DNA of 62,685 nt from Zygnema cylindricum (Eukaryota > Streptophyta > Zygnematophyceae > Zygnematales > Zygnemataceae). The notes beneath the pieces are model-generated. The model made no database searches and was not told the origin of the DNA. It saw only the letters and a program-made list of their open reading frames with translations. Both the position numbers and the translations under genes were made by a program. Below, one piece after another: positions 49,937-62,557 of the stretch (the first letter of the stretch is position 1; every line of letters begins with the position of its first letter). The stretch spans positions 1 through 62,685 of the forward strand of contig JBBHKE010001829.1 of NCBI GenBank assembly GCA_037447655.1, in the 5' to 3' direction.

Positions 49937-50153
49937 TACCGCCAATCGCTATTAGCGTTGTGTACGCTAATCCCGTCCCGCTTTTTTTTGTTTTTATTCT
50001 CAAATAGAATTATCCACACTATTTAAAAAAAGCCCTAATTCCTAATTAGAGTAATCGATTTCTTCCAAAATTTCCAAATTCCCAATTAGCGTACACCACG
50101 CTAAATAATAGTATACGCTAATCAAACCTACACGCTAATAGCGATTGGCGGTG
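49937..50153. mobile_element. 217-bp TA-flanked MITE
   Basis: ACCGCCAATCGCTATTAGCG and CGCTAATAGCGATTGGCGGT are perfect inverse ends beside TA. Interior CTAATCCCGTCCCGC and CTCAAATAGAAT link it to the 37453/41187 group rather than the ACATATTTTC group. Confidence 0.85.
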
Positions 50154-50870
50154 TAGAGCTCATCAGTTGAAGCAGACTTATAATCTGATTATTTGGCATG
50201 ATATGAATGCATTCTAAAAAATATTTTAAATAGGTCTTAGTGGTAAATCCTATATTAACTGATGGACAACATCCTACTTCAAGAATAGTGTCACACGTAG
50301 AGTTAAAAAAATGGAACTTCGTCGACAACTAACTATAAAGCACAGTCTTTCACAAAAAACTCTTAATGTCAATCATGTCGATATGCTAACTTGACGTTAA
50401 TAACTTCGTTAGTATGGTGTGCTCCGTGCATTACCGTAATGTATGCACTTCCTACAAAATGCAATTTACGGCATATAATTTAGACTCTACTTTTGATATA
50501 AGGTTCAAGCTTGAACCGTACTTCATCCTTACACTGATAGACATTCAGCAACTCACAAACAGCGCTGCAAGCCAAGCTTATCAAGAGACGTAGACGACTA
50601 TTTCCTTTGGATGCCTCATCGGGCATCCTAAATTTCATTAGTTGTCATCCCCCAAGGGTGTCATATCATATAGCAACAATTTGATCGTTTCTAACAAATT
50701 TCTAGATCTTACTATTTTCCTCAATGATTGACCTATTTTCCTAGATTAATGCCTCCAAGCTCTTTTAAGGACATCACAGTATTGAGCACCAAGTTCTCAT
50801 CAAGCCCCGACACCCACTCCATGTACACTACACTAAGACATGCTTGACTACAATAAGCATCGCAACTTTA
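50154..50870. other. Gene-free spacer
   Basis: Nothing recognised beyond scattered inverted words. Confidence 0.35.
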
Positions 50871-51065
50871 CCACTAATCGTTATTAGTGTTAAAGTTTTT
50901 TCGCCACTTAAAACATCTTTTCTCCTCACACACTTATCGGATTGTCAATTGGAGACAACCAATAAGAAGGTAAGAATCTCCCTTTCCAATATCAACCATC
51001 TGAGCACGAAGAAAAGATATTTTACGTGGCGAAAATGCTTTAACATTAATAACGATTAGGCGGTG
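50871..51065. mobile_element. 195-bp TA-flanked MITE
   Basis: CCACTAATCGTTATTAGTGTT on the left and ACATTAATAACGATTAGGCGGTG on the right, with TA outside. Interior CGCCACTTAAAACATCTTTTC groups it with the 53312 family. Confidence 0.75.
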
Positions 51066-52230
51066 TAGTGTTAATCGCTCTAATTCAAGTGAGCATTGTC
51101 ATGCCCACATGGTTAGGTGTCCAAGGAGGCTGGTACGGTTGGGATTCCTCCCGCAAGTCCCATGACACTCCGTCACGCCAAAGTCGTAGCCCTCGCGCAA
51201 AGGTCGCAATCAGATACTCGAATATGGCTAAACCCGATTTTTTTTTTTTTAACCACCCGGTCGAATCCGGACCAGGCACAGCCCACTGGGTATGGAACGG
51301 GAACATATTAGGGTACCCGGTTGCGACTTTGCCATGGCGGCAGCAGTTAAGGTTGACGCGAGTCATCGGACCAGAGGGCACATCTCGATACATATTTCAT
51401 CTCGGTACCGATTTCCCACGACGACAACAAGAGCCGAGAATTCAACATATTGTATCCTTTTGGCATCAGTTTCAAGGGCGACGATGGTTTCATGAGAGGC
51501 AATGGTATCATGGAGAACATCGCCTGATGGTTCGAAGACGCGTGGTCCGTTCGGGCCACCCCGCGTCATTTTGAAAAGGAAATTTCCTTTCCCGTGATGA
51601 CCAGGAGTACCTAGTCGGGAGATTGCCAGACATAAAGGATAAAAGGGACTGTGGATTTGGACAGTATGGAGCCTTAAGTCTTTGAGCATAGGGTTAAGGT
51701 TTGTGCAGTGGCATTGTGCAATCAGAAGGGCCATAGAAGGTCCACCACGGGCTCCTTCTAACCTATAATAGGTTAACAAGGATAAATAGAAATCAATCTA
51801 GCTTCCATAACTAATTAAGAACGGCATTGTTACCTATCCACCTTCCCCAAGAGCATCCTTCCAAGGCGGGGCAAGCGATTCCCATCTAGCCAACCGGTTT
51901 ATCCACATGGGCCTTGGGAAAGCCCATATTCTCTGGGGACTAACGCCATAGCTATTGCGACAGGTTTAAGGGTACAACGTCAAGGAAAGGACTATGACAA
52001 TCCCAACCCATTGGTGAAGCGTACTGTCAAATTGGGCCAGGAATCCTCCACGTTGGTTCAAGATTTTACAAACTGTAAAACTATCACGAAGGAGAAATCA
52101 AATTCAACAGGTTTTATTAGCTCTGTCAATTTTCTAAAGCATTGTTATATTTTGTTTCCTCATACAAATTGCTTAAAATATGTGAAAAAACTTGCATGGT
52201 ACACATACTGTACGACGTAACAACATATCG
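51066..52230. other. Less AT-rich block of unknown origin
   Basis: GC content is clearly higher than in the flanks. Overlapping open frames exist on both strands (51068-51574 plus; 51363-51779 minus), none with a recognised domain. It looks like a fragment of a larger transposable element, perhaps an LTR-retroelement leader, but no LTR pair or primer site was found. Confidence 0.25.
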
Positions 52231-53311
52231 TTTTCAATTGTTTCCCTAAATTTAACTGGTGTTACCACATTGTGGAAGAGCACGTTTTTCATCACCTATA
52301 CGTAAGTTTGTGTGTCCTAAAGGGAATAAGAAAGTGGAACTCGAACAACCTCTCATGGACATAGGAATGTGTTTTTGTATTTGCTCAATTGATCGGTAGT
52401 GTTATTCGTGGGTGTGGAATACATAAAACCTATAAACACTTAAGTTTTTTTTTTTTTTTAATATAAAGTCATGTTATTTTGTTGTGTGTATGGTGGTATT
52501 TTGACCAAACCTCAAACTGCATATTTGATTGAAAAAATGATGTTCAATACGCGGGCCTTATTTTTACCATTGGCATACATACAAAAACCCTAACTTAGGT
52601 AACAACTGTTGATGTTATGCGTCCTTATTGTCTTAAAATGTATCATGCCGCTTTCCATGTCACCAAAACGTCGATATACATTTAATAATTTCGCGTAGAA
52701 AGACATCAAACAAGTTCGTAATTCAAACGGTTTGGTTTACTACACTTGTGTTATTGTATTGGAATCAGGGATATTGGTCTTATCATATTGCCAAATTGAC
52801 AACTATCATACAATAGCAGTAAAGTAGATATCGGCGATGTGCATTGGAAAACATTGTATGCTCAAAGTGAGAGGATGGATAATGCAACACCAACCAAAGT
52901 TCTTTTAACATATTGGGAAGTCCACATCAGTTCACACATTTATGGAATTTGTATAACTCAGGATGGGTAAACCACTTAGGTATGAAGGAAAGAAGGATCA
53001 CAAGAAAGAATAAAAAAAGAAAGTGAGAGAAAGAAGAAAGAAGGAAAAAATACCACAAAGAAAGACCAATTTTTTTTTTGAAGAAAGGACATAAAAGGAA
53101 ATGAAAGGACAGGAAAGTGATTTTCAATACCACTAGAATCTAAAAAACTATGGGCAAACTCAAAAATAGAATTACGGCCTAAGCAACACGCACTAAAACG
53201 TGTAACTAGAACATATCGATGCTTATAGGCGATTACTCCATACCTTACACATAAGAGGCTTTTTGATTGCGACAAACGTTCACGACTTCTCATGCGACCA
53301 GCCGTTCACTA
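52231..53311. other. Gene-free stretch
   Basis: AT-rich with AAGAAAG-rich segment at 52985-53070 whose minus-strand frame (F/S rich) is compositional. No gene. Confidence 0.4.
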
Positions 53312-53527
53312 CACCGTCGATCGTATTTAGCGTGTATGTTTTTTTTGTCTTTAAAACATATTTTCTCCGTACATACATGTCGGATTGTGGATCTGACGGT
53401 TGCGATTGAAAGGTAAGATTCTCAGCTATCGATTGCGGGTCTCAAATTGAAAATCGGACAAATGTGTACGGATAAAAGATGTTTTCAGTGGCGAAAAAAA
53501 CATACACACTAAATACGATCGACGGTG
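53312..53527. mobile_element. 216-bp TA-flanked MITE, best-preserved copy
   Basis: The left end CACCGTCGATCGTATTTAGC and right end CTAAATACGATCGACGGTG are perfect inverses with TA at both borders. The interior (AAAACATATTTTCTCCGTAC, GTCGGATTGTGGATCTGACG) defines the family seen at 4127, 14830, 32386 and 50871. Its terminus is also present alone at 37383. Confidence 0.92.
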
Positions 53528-53749
53528 TAGACTCTCCGACGCCAAAAAAACGATTCTGCAGCACGACGTCTTACGACACTCATGCGACATGTACAATATT
53601 TTATACAGCATTTGTAACCATATATTAGCAGTGCCAAAACGCGTACAAACGCTATATCTGGTAACATCGTACTATACGCGTTAAATGCGTGTTTTTAGAG
53701 TATTGTACGCGTAAATAAAAGGACTACCAAATATAGCGTTTGCGCGCGT

Positions 53750-54370
53750 TACCGCACTTTTCATCTATGATTCTGTACGGAATTTGTGCGACATTTGGGC
53801 GTCTTCTGTGCGACACTTCGGCGGCATGTGCAGGCCATGCGACAGCTTTTACGACATTTGTACGACATCTGTACGACATATGTAAGAAATCTGTACGACA
53901 TTTGTATAGCGCAGCGCGACATTTTCGTGATATTCTACAATTCTGTACGATGTTTATAAAAACATATTCCATAATTCTGTACAATTTTCGTTAAAACATT
54001 TTCGGCACTTGTGCGACGCTAATGCGACTATCATATGACGACACCCGTAGGAAGATTCGTACGACAAATTCGCGACGTCTGTGCGATCTGTATGCGACAG
54101 CTGGGCGACACATCTCTGCAGCTTTTGCCTGTTCGCAGGATTTGCAATCTACAGGACATTAGCATCTCATCCATGCCATTTTGTGCGACGATTATGCGAC
54201 TCAATGCGACTTTAATACGCCATAGATGCGACTGATGTGCGACAATTGTGCACATTTGTGCGACTTTCCGGTGCAAGTTTTGCGGCCTTGCAATATCATG
54301 CCATCCATATTTTGTACGACGCTAATGCGACGCTATTGCGACTTTTCTGCGACAGCTGTGCGACGATTCT
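53750..54370. repeat. 11-bp periodic GCGAC / ACGAC repeat
   Basis: About thirty GCGAC or ACGAC words recur in one orientation at spacings of 10-12 bases. Runs begin at 53851, 53862, 53873, then 53895; 54185, 54196, 54206; and 54316, 54327, 54338, 54349, 54360. The bases between are variable. The minus-strand open frames are C/R-rich by-products. Confidence 0.8.
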
Positions 54371-54860
54371 CCACTGCAACTTTTGCCTGATTGAACGCCT
54401 TGGCTATAACATGTCATCCATGGCATATTGTCATCTATGGTTATTTTCATCCGCATTTCCACACTGATTAGGTTTTTGCTAGGGTTTATGCATGGCCACC
54501 ATTGGAAGTCAGAAAAGAATATTCTTAATGAGGTTTTTCTGAAGAATTTGAAGGAAATGTTTTTCGAGAGACACAGAAATGTAAGTCTTTCATGTACTTA
54601 TAATGTTATACATTATGTATTTATGATGTTTTTATAATCTATTTATCATGGATATAGTAACTGTTCCTTTTTATCAGTTTGTGCCATTGGAGCCTGTATT
54701 TCGTTTTCTCCGTTTTGCCGTTTTTTTTTCGTTTTGTCCGTTTTTTCTGTCTTTCTTTCTATCTGTCTTTCTGTATTTCTGTTGTCGTACTCTTTCCCAG
54801 ATTACATTTTTTTATTTTTAAGTTACAATAATTTGCTATGACATTCATCATAAATCTTTT
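54371..54860. other. Spacer
   Basis: CGTTTTGTCCGTTTT and TTTCTGTCTTTC units near 54715-54780. A 69-codon frame at 54428-54637 has no known domain. Confidence 0.35.
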
Positions 54861-55011
54861 CTGTTTTTTTTTTTTTTTTTTTTTTTTTTTCCTCTTTTAT
54901 CTTTTTTTTTTTCTTTTTTTTTTTTTTAAGTAAAAAAAACATGTTAGAGAAAAAATAAATATACAGACAAATTATTAGTTCTAAATTTTATTTTCTCTCT
55001 CCCCTTCCCTC

Positions 55012-55067
<56 letters not shown>

Positions 55068-55237
55068 CTCTCTCTCTCTCCCTCCCTCTCTCTCTCCCTC
55101 TCTCTCTCTCTCTCTCCTTTCTCCCCCCATCTCTCTCTCCCTCTCTCCCTCTCTCCCTCTCCCTCTCTCCCCCTCCCTCCCTCCCTCCCCTCCCTCTCTC
55201 CCCCTCCCTCCCTCTCCCTCTCCTTCTCTCTCTCTCT
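54861..55237. repeat. Poly-T then long CT microsatellite
   Basis: T runs of 20 and more (54861-54927) are followed by (CT)n with CCCT variants (55000-55237). Confidence 0.95.
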
Positions 55238-56189
55238 CATTTTTATTAATATTATAAATATAGTTTGTCTTTTCTGTTAATATAATTAATATAGTTTACT
55301 TTTTATTAATATTATTATTAATAATAATATTTTTTTGCATTCTTCATATCACTCTAGCTTTTTTTCTATTGTGCTTTTAAATTCAAGTTTTTTTTTTTTT
55401 TTTTTTTTCTTTTTTTTTGGTAGTAAACGATTTTGTATGTACTTGAACTGAAAAGTTTTGAATGATAATGTATTTAAAAAAAATGCTTGTCAAGATGTTT
55501 CTAGTCCTGGAGGTGATATATTCACATTTTTTTGATTTCACAATTTTTTTAGCTGTGCCTTTATTCATCGTTGTAACTTTCTTTAGTTTGATATAATTTT
55601 GACGTGACTTTTGTCACTTCAAAAGTTTCGTAGCAAGTTGCCTAAATTTTTTATTATTTTGTACAGAAGTTTTGTCCTTTTTTGTGACAATCTAAAAGAT
55701 TTACTGTTATTACAACTTGAACTATTTTATTGATGCAAGATAATTCTTATTCCAATTAGTGCTGTTAATGATATTTTTCCATCGCTATTTTTTACATGCT
55801 GTTTTTTTGATTCATTATTTTCAAAATAACAGCCTTGGAAAATAGCATCGGAAAAACAGTTATTTTTTAATCCTATTTTTCAAATGTTTTTTTTTTAATT
55901 GCTATTTTTCCTATGCTATTTTGCAATACTACAAAGCAGTTAACGCAAATAGATATTTTTGTTCACATTTTTTAGGAGACTAAATGTTATTGTATTTTTA
56001 TTTTAAGAATTTTCATTCCCTGGAGGTAGATTTCACTTATGCTCAAAATAAGTGTGTTTTGGGGAACATAATTCTCTTTTACGATATGACAGATTTAATT
56101 AGTCGTAGATTTTTAATCTCTTTTATTGCAATGATATTTTGGACCACTTCCATCATCTAAATATGGTGAATACAAAGTTGTTGTTCGCT
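55238..56189. other. AT-rich gene-free stretch
   Basis: TTAATATTA-type units at 55240-55335, T runs at 55388-55420, and CTATTTTTC-type words at 55780-55920. No gene. Confidence 0.4.
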
Positions 56190-56690
56190 TTCCCTCCTTC
56201 CCCCCTTTCCCAGTTCCCTCGTTCCCTCCTTTCCTCCTTCCCTCCTCTTCTTCCCTCCTTTCCTCCTTCCCTCCTCTTCTTCCCTCCTTTCCTCCTTTGC
56301 TCCATTCCTCCTTCCTCCTCTCCTTCCCTTCATCCTTCCTCCCCCAGTTCCCTCCTTCCCTCCTTCCCTCTTTCCTTCCTCTCCTTCCCTTCTTCCTTCC
56401 TCCCCCGGTTTCCTCATTCCAGCCTTGTTCCTTCCCTCATTCCCTTTTTCCCCCCTTCCCTCCATCTCCACTTCCCTTCTCCCGTTCCCTCCTTCCATTC
56501 CCCTTTCCCTCCTTTCCTCCTTCCCTCCACCCCTCTTTCCCTCCTTCCGTCCCCCCTTCCCTCTTCTCATTTTTTTTTACTCTCTCACTGTTTGTCTCTC
56601 CTTCCTTCCCTCCTTTCCCTCCTTCCCTCCTTCCTCCTCTCCTCTTTCTCTCCCTCATGGATCTCCCTCTTCTTCTTGTTAGCATTGCTT
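56190..56690. repeat. CCCT/CCTT microsatellite, about 500 bp
   Basis: TTCCCTCC-type units with a higher-order repeat (TCCCCCAGTTCC / TCCCCCGGTTTCC near 56340 and 56400). Open frames on both strands (up to 206 codons, S/P/L or G/E/R) are artefacts. Confidence 0.95.
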
Positions 56691-56903
56691 CCTATCTACC
56701 ACTCCGTCCTCCTTTTTTTTTCTTTTTTATTATTCGCTGTATTACTTGTCAATGCTTGAGGTTTATTGTTTTACTCCTTTGGTTCTTTTTGTGTTGACAT
56801 TTGGTGAGATATTCATTTGTCATTTGTGCAATTACTAAAAAAAATGTACATATTCTGCATGTATATATCTACAGCAGCTATGTATATGTATATGTATACA
56901 TAG

Positions 56904-57150
56904 AGTGAGGGGAGAGAGGGGAGGGAGGGGAGGGAGGGAGGGGAGGGAGGGAGAGAGGGAGGGAGGGAGGGAGCGAGGGAGGGAGAGGGAGAGGGGAGGG
57001 GGGAGAGAGAGGGGGAGAGGGAGGGAGGGAGAGAGAGGGGGAGGAAGTGAGGGAGAGTGAGGGGGAGGTGGAGGGCGAGAGGGGGAGAGGTGGAGGGTGT
57101 GAGGAGGGGAGGGGGGGGGAGGGAGAGGGGGAAGGAGAGGGAGAGATGTA
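56904..57150. repeat. GA/GGGA microsatellite
   Basis: GGGAGGGAGG and GAGAGGGGGAG units on the plus strand, that is, the opposite strand bias to the CCTT tract 0.2 kb away. The two could pair as a large imperfect foldback. Confidence 0.93.
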
Positions 57151-57164
57151 TGTATGCATGTATT

Positions 57165-57300
57165 TGATTATATTGCATGTATGTAAATTTCCATACATAT
57201 ATACGTAGATACATGCATCCATACATGTGTATACATATATATGCATGTATACACATTTATATTTACACATATATACATATATGTGTGTTTGTATCTTATA
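57165..57300. repeat. ATAC/ATGT microsatellite
   Basis: ATGTATGTA, ATACATATAT and TACATATATG units, partly self-complementary, just upstream of gene 5. Confidence 0.8.
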
Positions 57301-57461
57301 TACACAAAAACTAGAAAAAACGAATCCCAAAACTTGAAATATTTGTAAACGGTTTCAATAATCATAAAGAAATTGTCCAATAGCGAAAAACTTGGGATGT
57401 GAATAACACCCATGTGTCATGTTGTTGATGCTATTTTTGCGCAGATAAAAGAAATTATTCC

Positions 57462-60400
57462 ATGGGGATTTTGAGTGCAAATAGTGAGGAATGGTCTCCA
57501 ACACCATCTCAAGTTGCCATTGTTGTAAGAAAAAATGATGTGACTAAAATTGATATGAGAAAAAATGATGTGAGAATAAGTGATGTGTCAAAAAATGATG
57601 TGACGGCTCGAATTGGAGTTTCAGAAGTTGTAGATTATCGTATCGGAGGAGTCAAACGACAGCTCTGGCCTTCTAATGATGACGAAAAGGCCACAAATTC
57701 AAGTATTCCTGCGTCAAATGTTGATTGTAAAGAGGGGAATAGTAGTGGTTGGGGATTGAGACCGGTCATTTTTCAAGAAAACTCACCTTCGGAGGATATC
57801 GGGAAGAAACCTGGATACAATAATGGGGCAGGAATTGGTGGACTTGATAAACATGGATCGCAACGACTGGGTTTTTCAGTTCCTATGTCTCCAGAAAGGG
57901 ACAATCGAGGGAAAAAATGGACACTTGTGGGAGAGACTGGTTGTCACAAGGAAGGAGAGATGGATACCATCCATTGGAATGGACATCTCCGGAGAGGTAG
58001 AGAACAGGTTTTGGAAAACAGCAAGTCTTTAAGTACCACCAGTAGCCCTATGGCGATTCCCAAAACCCGAATTGAAACAGGAAGTGATGAAAGTCCAAGG
58101 GGAGTTTATCAACAGCTCGCTGGGAATAGGAGTGACGATGAAGCTCGAACCCTTCTTTCGGAAAATAAAAGACTGTTTGGAAATTGGAGTTTTGATTCAA
58201 ACACTTCTATTCACTCAAGAAATTCTCGTCAAGGTTTACTGGTTTTGGGTTCCGATTCTTTTGAAGGTTTACATTCAAATAATGGATGTTTAACTGACCC
58301 GTTTTCTCGTTCGCCCTTTTCTGCCTCTGGTTGTTCACACCACTCTCTCCGTCTCTCTCTCTCCCCCCTTGGGCCGGGGGAACCTTCTTTGGCGGCTGCA
58401 ACATTACCACCTGTTACCACTCCTCATAATGTTGGACCAACAAAGAATCAAATGGCAAATAATAATGCACCAATTGTTCCAGACACACCTCCATTTGCAT
58501 CATATGGACTTTCGAGTCTGCAAAACAATAAGCCAATGAAATACTTCTTTCCTAGTTCAAAGAGTTTTTCGGCTGGAAGCTCCTCCCTTCCTGACAAGGC
58601 CACAATGGATAGCACCTTTTCTCAGTATGGACATTGTTGTACGACTGATAACCTGGGAGACAGGATACCTTTACCTCCTTGCCGGTCTCTCGGAGGTAGT
58701 AGGTCTTTCAATTGTGGCTCCTCTTATGAAAATCAGGAGTTGGAGTGTAGGAAATTGGACTTAGAATTCGACCTTTTGTCAGCATCAGCTCCTTCAGGAC
58801 TAATTCGAAGTTCGAGTCAGAAACGAGAGGGATGTCGTGGAAGATGTAGTGGTAGTGTGGGGGGTGGTGGGAGTAGTGGAAGTACTCCAAGAAGGTTGCT
58901 GGTTGGAACATATGAAGAGAGTTTACTCTCAGCTCATCTAGCTGGAGCATCCTTAAGGGTAATTTCTGCTATACCGTTGCTGAAATTTCACAATTTTATA
59001 ATCTGTTTCAATTTGTTTCTGCATTTGTTTTGGATACATTCAAACTGCTTAGGTTCTTAAAGCTATTCCTCATGTTGGTGGTAATGCTGGTCTTCTTTTC
59101 TCATTGCATCTTCATTGTAACAGTTTCTTTGTATTGGCATGCATTGGAAGCCTTAGTTTATAACGTTTGGATACATAAACCTGAGCAACATTTATGGACT
59201 CCATTGTGTATGGCTGTTAGAGTTAATGTTTTGTCTTCCAATGAAAATCGATTTCCTCCGTGCACACTTGTCGAAAATTTCAAAGTGACCAATTGGAAGG
59301 TAAGTTCATACCAGTCTCATATGTGTATATTTCTGATTTTGTCATTATCTCTGATCAATAAGGTTGAAGTTAAATAAAATTGGTGGGTAAAGTGTCACAA
59401 TCGTTTTGACAACTAGTGGTTGAAGCCACGCACAATTTTTTTTATTTGTTTGATATATAGAACTTCTTGCTTCCATCCAAGTTTTAAATAATTGAACTAT
59501 TCCATTCTTTTAGGCACTTATACACATTTTTTTTGGAAGGAGATATACTGTCTTGTTCTTGTCTGCCTGAAGTTTCTCATTTCACAAAAGATCACTCAGC
59601 CTCTGGGAGGGTTACGAAGTTTGTGAATGTATGAGGTGCTCTTATGATATATTGTTTGAAGTTCAAATCTTTTATCTTCATTCATAATCTTTACGTATTT
59701 ATCTCATTTATCTTCTCTTTTTTACCAATTGTTTTTTGCAGCGTGTGGAAGGCTTCACAGGTGTCCTCAACGTAACAGGTGGTGAATGGGTTCCTGCTCA
59801 ACGAAGACTTCCGTTTACTGTACAAGTTGTTTGTGGGACTTTTGGAGATACCTCCCCATTGGCCGATAATTCTCCTCTCTTCAGTGCTGCGATCCCATTG
59901 GCAAAACCTTTGTTTGGGGATTCAACGGGTTCAGGACGACATCGTATGCGAGTTCCTCCCAAGGGTCGAGTTCAGCTGGTAGGCAGTCGATATCTCTGTG
60001 GTCAGTATAAAAAACCTAACATTATGGAAAACTACACCGTGGATCACTATTAGAGTTAAAAACTCTAATTGGTTTTGAGGTCTTTTGGGCATCTGCCCAT
60101 AAATGGGCACCTAGGCATTCTAGTCTTAACAACTGACCAGAAAACAAAGACTGAGTACAAGGAGGATAACAGAGACATTCTTACCATGTTTGTTGTTATC
60201 GGATAAGAAAAACTTAAGTATGCATGTTGCTGGACTTCTAGAGTTAACTTTTTAAAACTCCAAAATTACAGATTTTGTGACTTGTTTTTAAGTTTATCAC
60301 TCTAATTTGGTCGGGGGTTCTTTTCACCCGAAGTCATAAAATACAATCAAGAACACCGTTTCAGGTGTGGCTCAAAATGAGCCACGTAGTCTGACGGTAA

Positions 60401-61458
60401 TTTGTTGTAAAATTCAGCTTTACTTCAAGTAACAAGCTTATTAGCACCTTTTGGACTCCCGAGACTGTAATATGTATCGACCTATTAACAGGAAGTAGGG
60501 GGGACCTTATTTGCAGGTGGTGAGCAACCCTGAAGCAACACCTGTACACACATTTCTCTGCAATTATGATCTTTCTGACATGCCTACGGGTACAAAGGTA
60601 TATTCAATACTTATTTGACTCGACATCCATATGGATTGAATCCAAGAAAATGAAAAAAATCCAGCTCCTAGAAAAAAGGTTGTTGCATTATTTGGTAGAG
60701 GTGATGATCACTATGGAGTTCCACGATAGCTTCTTATTTTGATTTTTGATAGGAAGTACAAAACAACTCTACTCATAGTTAATTCTGTATCTGCTGGTCC
60801 ACAGACTTTTCTTCGGCAAAAAGCTTTAGCAACAACTTTGACAGAGTGTTGTACACGATCTTCGAGCGAGAAGATAAGGAGTCCAGAAGGGCAAGCAAAA
60901 GAAGTTTCAAATTCCAGAGTGGGAGAGAGTGGGAGGGAGAGGGAGAGAGAGGAGCACGCTGAACAATTGGAAGAGAGGCGAGGTGACAGTTTAAATGGGG
61001 AGGGGGGAAGGGATGGGGGTGGAAGAGAAGCTGCCAGCATTGGAGGAGGAAGAGAGAGAGAGTGGGACAGACAGGAGAGATGGGCTTCGGAGAGAGTCGG
61101 GAAAGGTAGTGTTCAAATTCAGAGGCAAAAACAAAAACCGAGTCCTGCGTTGAGATATGCCATGCATTTACAATTTCTGTGCCCCCCATTGAAGGGACAG
61201 AGGAGAGGAGTTGCTGGGCGGAAAAAATCATCTATTCTCGATAATCAGAAATTAGAAGGGGGAGGAGGGAAGGTGGACGATGGAACTGAAGGGGGGTGTA
61301 AGCCTGAAATGGGGGAGGATCGAGGGGAAAAAACAGGAGAGGAAGCTGGTGATACAGAAGATAAAGATCCTCGAAAATTCTATATGTATGGTGAACTCCG
61401 AGTGGTTTTTCCTCTGCGACAAGCATATATGGATAATTGCCAGGTAAACCTTTGCTGA
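57462..61458 (+). CDS. Atos/FAM214 family protein (DUF4210 plus Chromosome_seg regions), 3' end not found
   Basis: Exons 57462-58958, 59742-59978, 60517-60597 and 60805-61443 join phase 0 at GT-AG sites, giving at least 818 codons. The first about 470 residues are Ser/Asn/Gly-rich and look disordered. The DUF4210-like signature spans the first junction: [18 protein letters not shown], then [15 protein letters not shown] and [15 protein letters not shown] is completed across exons 2-3 by [21 protein letters not shown] and TFLRQKA, which is the FAM214/Atos hallmark. [13 protein letters not shown] (about 720) and [15 protein letters not shown] belong to the Chromosome_seg part. About 110 Glu/Arg/Gly-rich residues split the two. 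Animal relatives are nuclear transcription regulators and the fission yeast relative is linked to meiotic chromosome segregation; the plant role is unknown to me. A read through the last donor stops at 61458, but family length suggests at least one more exon. An AG at 57440 followed by open frame suggests an upstream exon. Confidence 0.87.
60035..60370. mobile_element. TA-type element in intron 2 of the Atos-like gene
   Basis: Begins CACCGTGGATCACTATTAGA after TA, then ACTCTAATTGG. A second ACTCTAATTTGGTCGGGGG block lies near 60300. The right terminus is not clear, so the end given is approximate. It sits between exons 2 and 3 and does not touch the splice sites. Confidence 0.5.
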
Positions 61459-62084
61459 ATTTTGGAACTTATTATTGTCTAGTAGACTGATTACACCATT
61501 GAAAATTTCTCACAATTTGATTTTTGAGTAATCTTGAGTTATCGAAGTACGGTTACTCACAAAAATGTGAGTAATTTTCGAGAGTGAAACCAGGCTATAA
61601 GCGAGGCTATTTGGCCTTGAGGAATGGACGGTGAAAGATGGCAGGAGGATTTTGTTTAATTAATTTACAAATTGAAATCATTCACAATTTCCTCGCGGTC
61701 TCTTTTATGTCGTCACCCATAGTTACAGCAGCCACAGAAAATGGCGTCTATTTTCTTTGTTTATATCCTATTTATTTATTATGCGGTTTCACATCTGCAC
61801 TGCCCAAAAGTCGAGGGGAAATTCTTTTTAGATACTAAGAATAATACAACGTATGAGATAAGAAGTAAAAACCTGCATATGAGAGGACTTTTAGATACCA
61901 TTGCACTTATTCTTTTGAACTGCCTTGTCTTTAAGTTGCTTAAGTAGACTCTATGTAGGCTAATTGGTGGATTATATGTACTAAGCAACCCAGTCTTCAG
62001 TGCAATCAGTCACCCCATAATTTTTTTAACTAATTTTTTAAAGTGTAGAGAAGTGTTTGGCAGAAAGGTGGACTTGGGGACATG
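61459..62084. other. Downstream of the last supported Atos exon
   Basis: No exon continuing the family could be read. Short open frames at 61638-61947 have no known domain. It may be intron. Confidence 0.35.
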
Positions 62085-62357
62085 CCCCTTTCATTGCTAC
62101 TGGAGTTAATGAATTATTATTAGAGTTGATGCGGTGTTGGTATTGATGTTGTTATTGGTGTTGGTATTGATGTTGTTATTGGTGTTGGTATTGCTGTTAG
62201 TACTGGGCCCCTTTCATCGCTACTGGAGTTAATGAATTATTATTAGAGTTGATGCGGTGTTGGTATTGATGTTGTTATTGGTGTTGGTATTGATGTTGTT
62301 ATTGGTGTTGGTATTGATGTTGTTATTGGTGTTGGTATTGCTGTTAGTACTGGGATT
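62085..62357. repeat. 24-bp minisatellite inside a larger direct repeat
   Basis: The unit GTTGGTATTGATGTTGTTAT plus TGGT recurs twice in the first larger copy (62085-62205) and three times in the second (62206-62357). Each larger copy starts with GCCCCTTTCAT.GCTACTGG and ends TTGCTGTTAGTACTGGG. Confidence 0.9.
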
Positions 62358-62473
62358 GTACTGCCTCTGGTTCCGGTTCCGGTTCTGGTTCTGGTCCCTG
62401 TCCCGGTCCTTTTCCCGGTCTCGGTCCCTGTTCCGGTTCTGGTTCTTGTTCTCTTTCTAGTTCTCGTTCTGGT
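62358..62473. repeat. GGTTCC/GGTTCT hexamer repeat
   Basis: GGTTCCGGTTCCGGTTCTGG and variants (GGTCCC, GGTCTC) for about 115 bases, directly after the minisatellite. Confidence 0.85.
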
Positions 62474-62557
62474 TTTTTTGGTTTTTTATTAACACTATTT
62501 TATAATTTTGAGTCCAGCAAACCAGAGAAGACCGAATTAGAGTCATAAACTACGCTA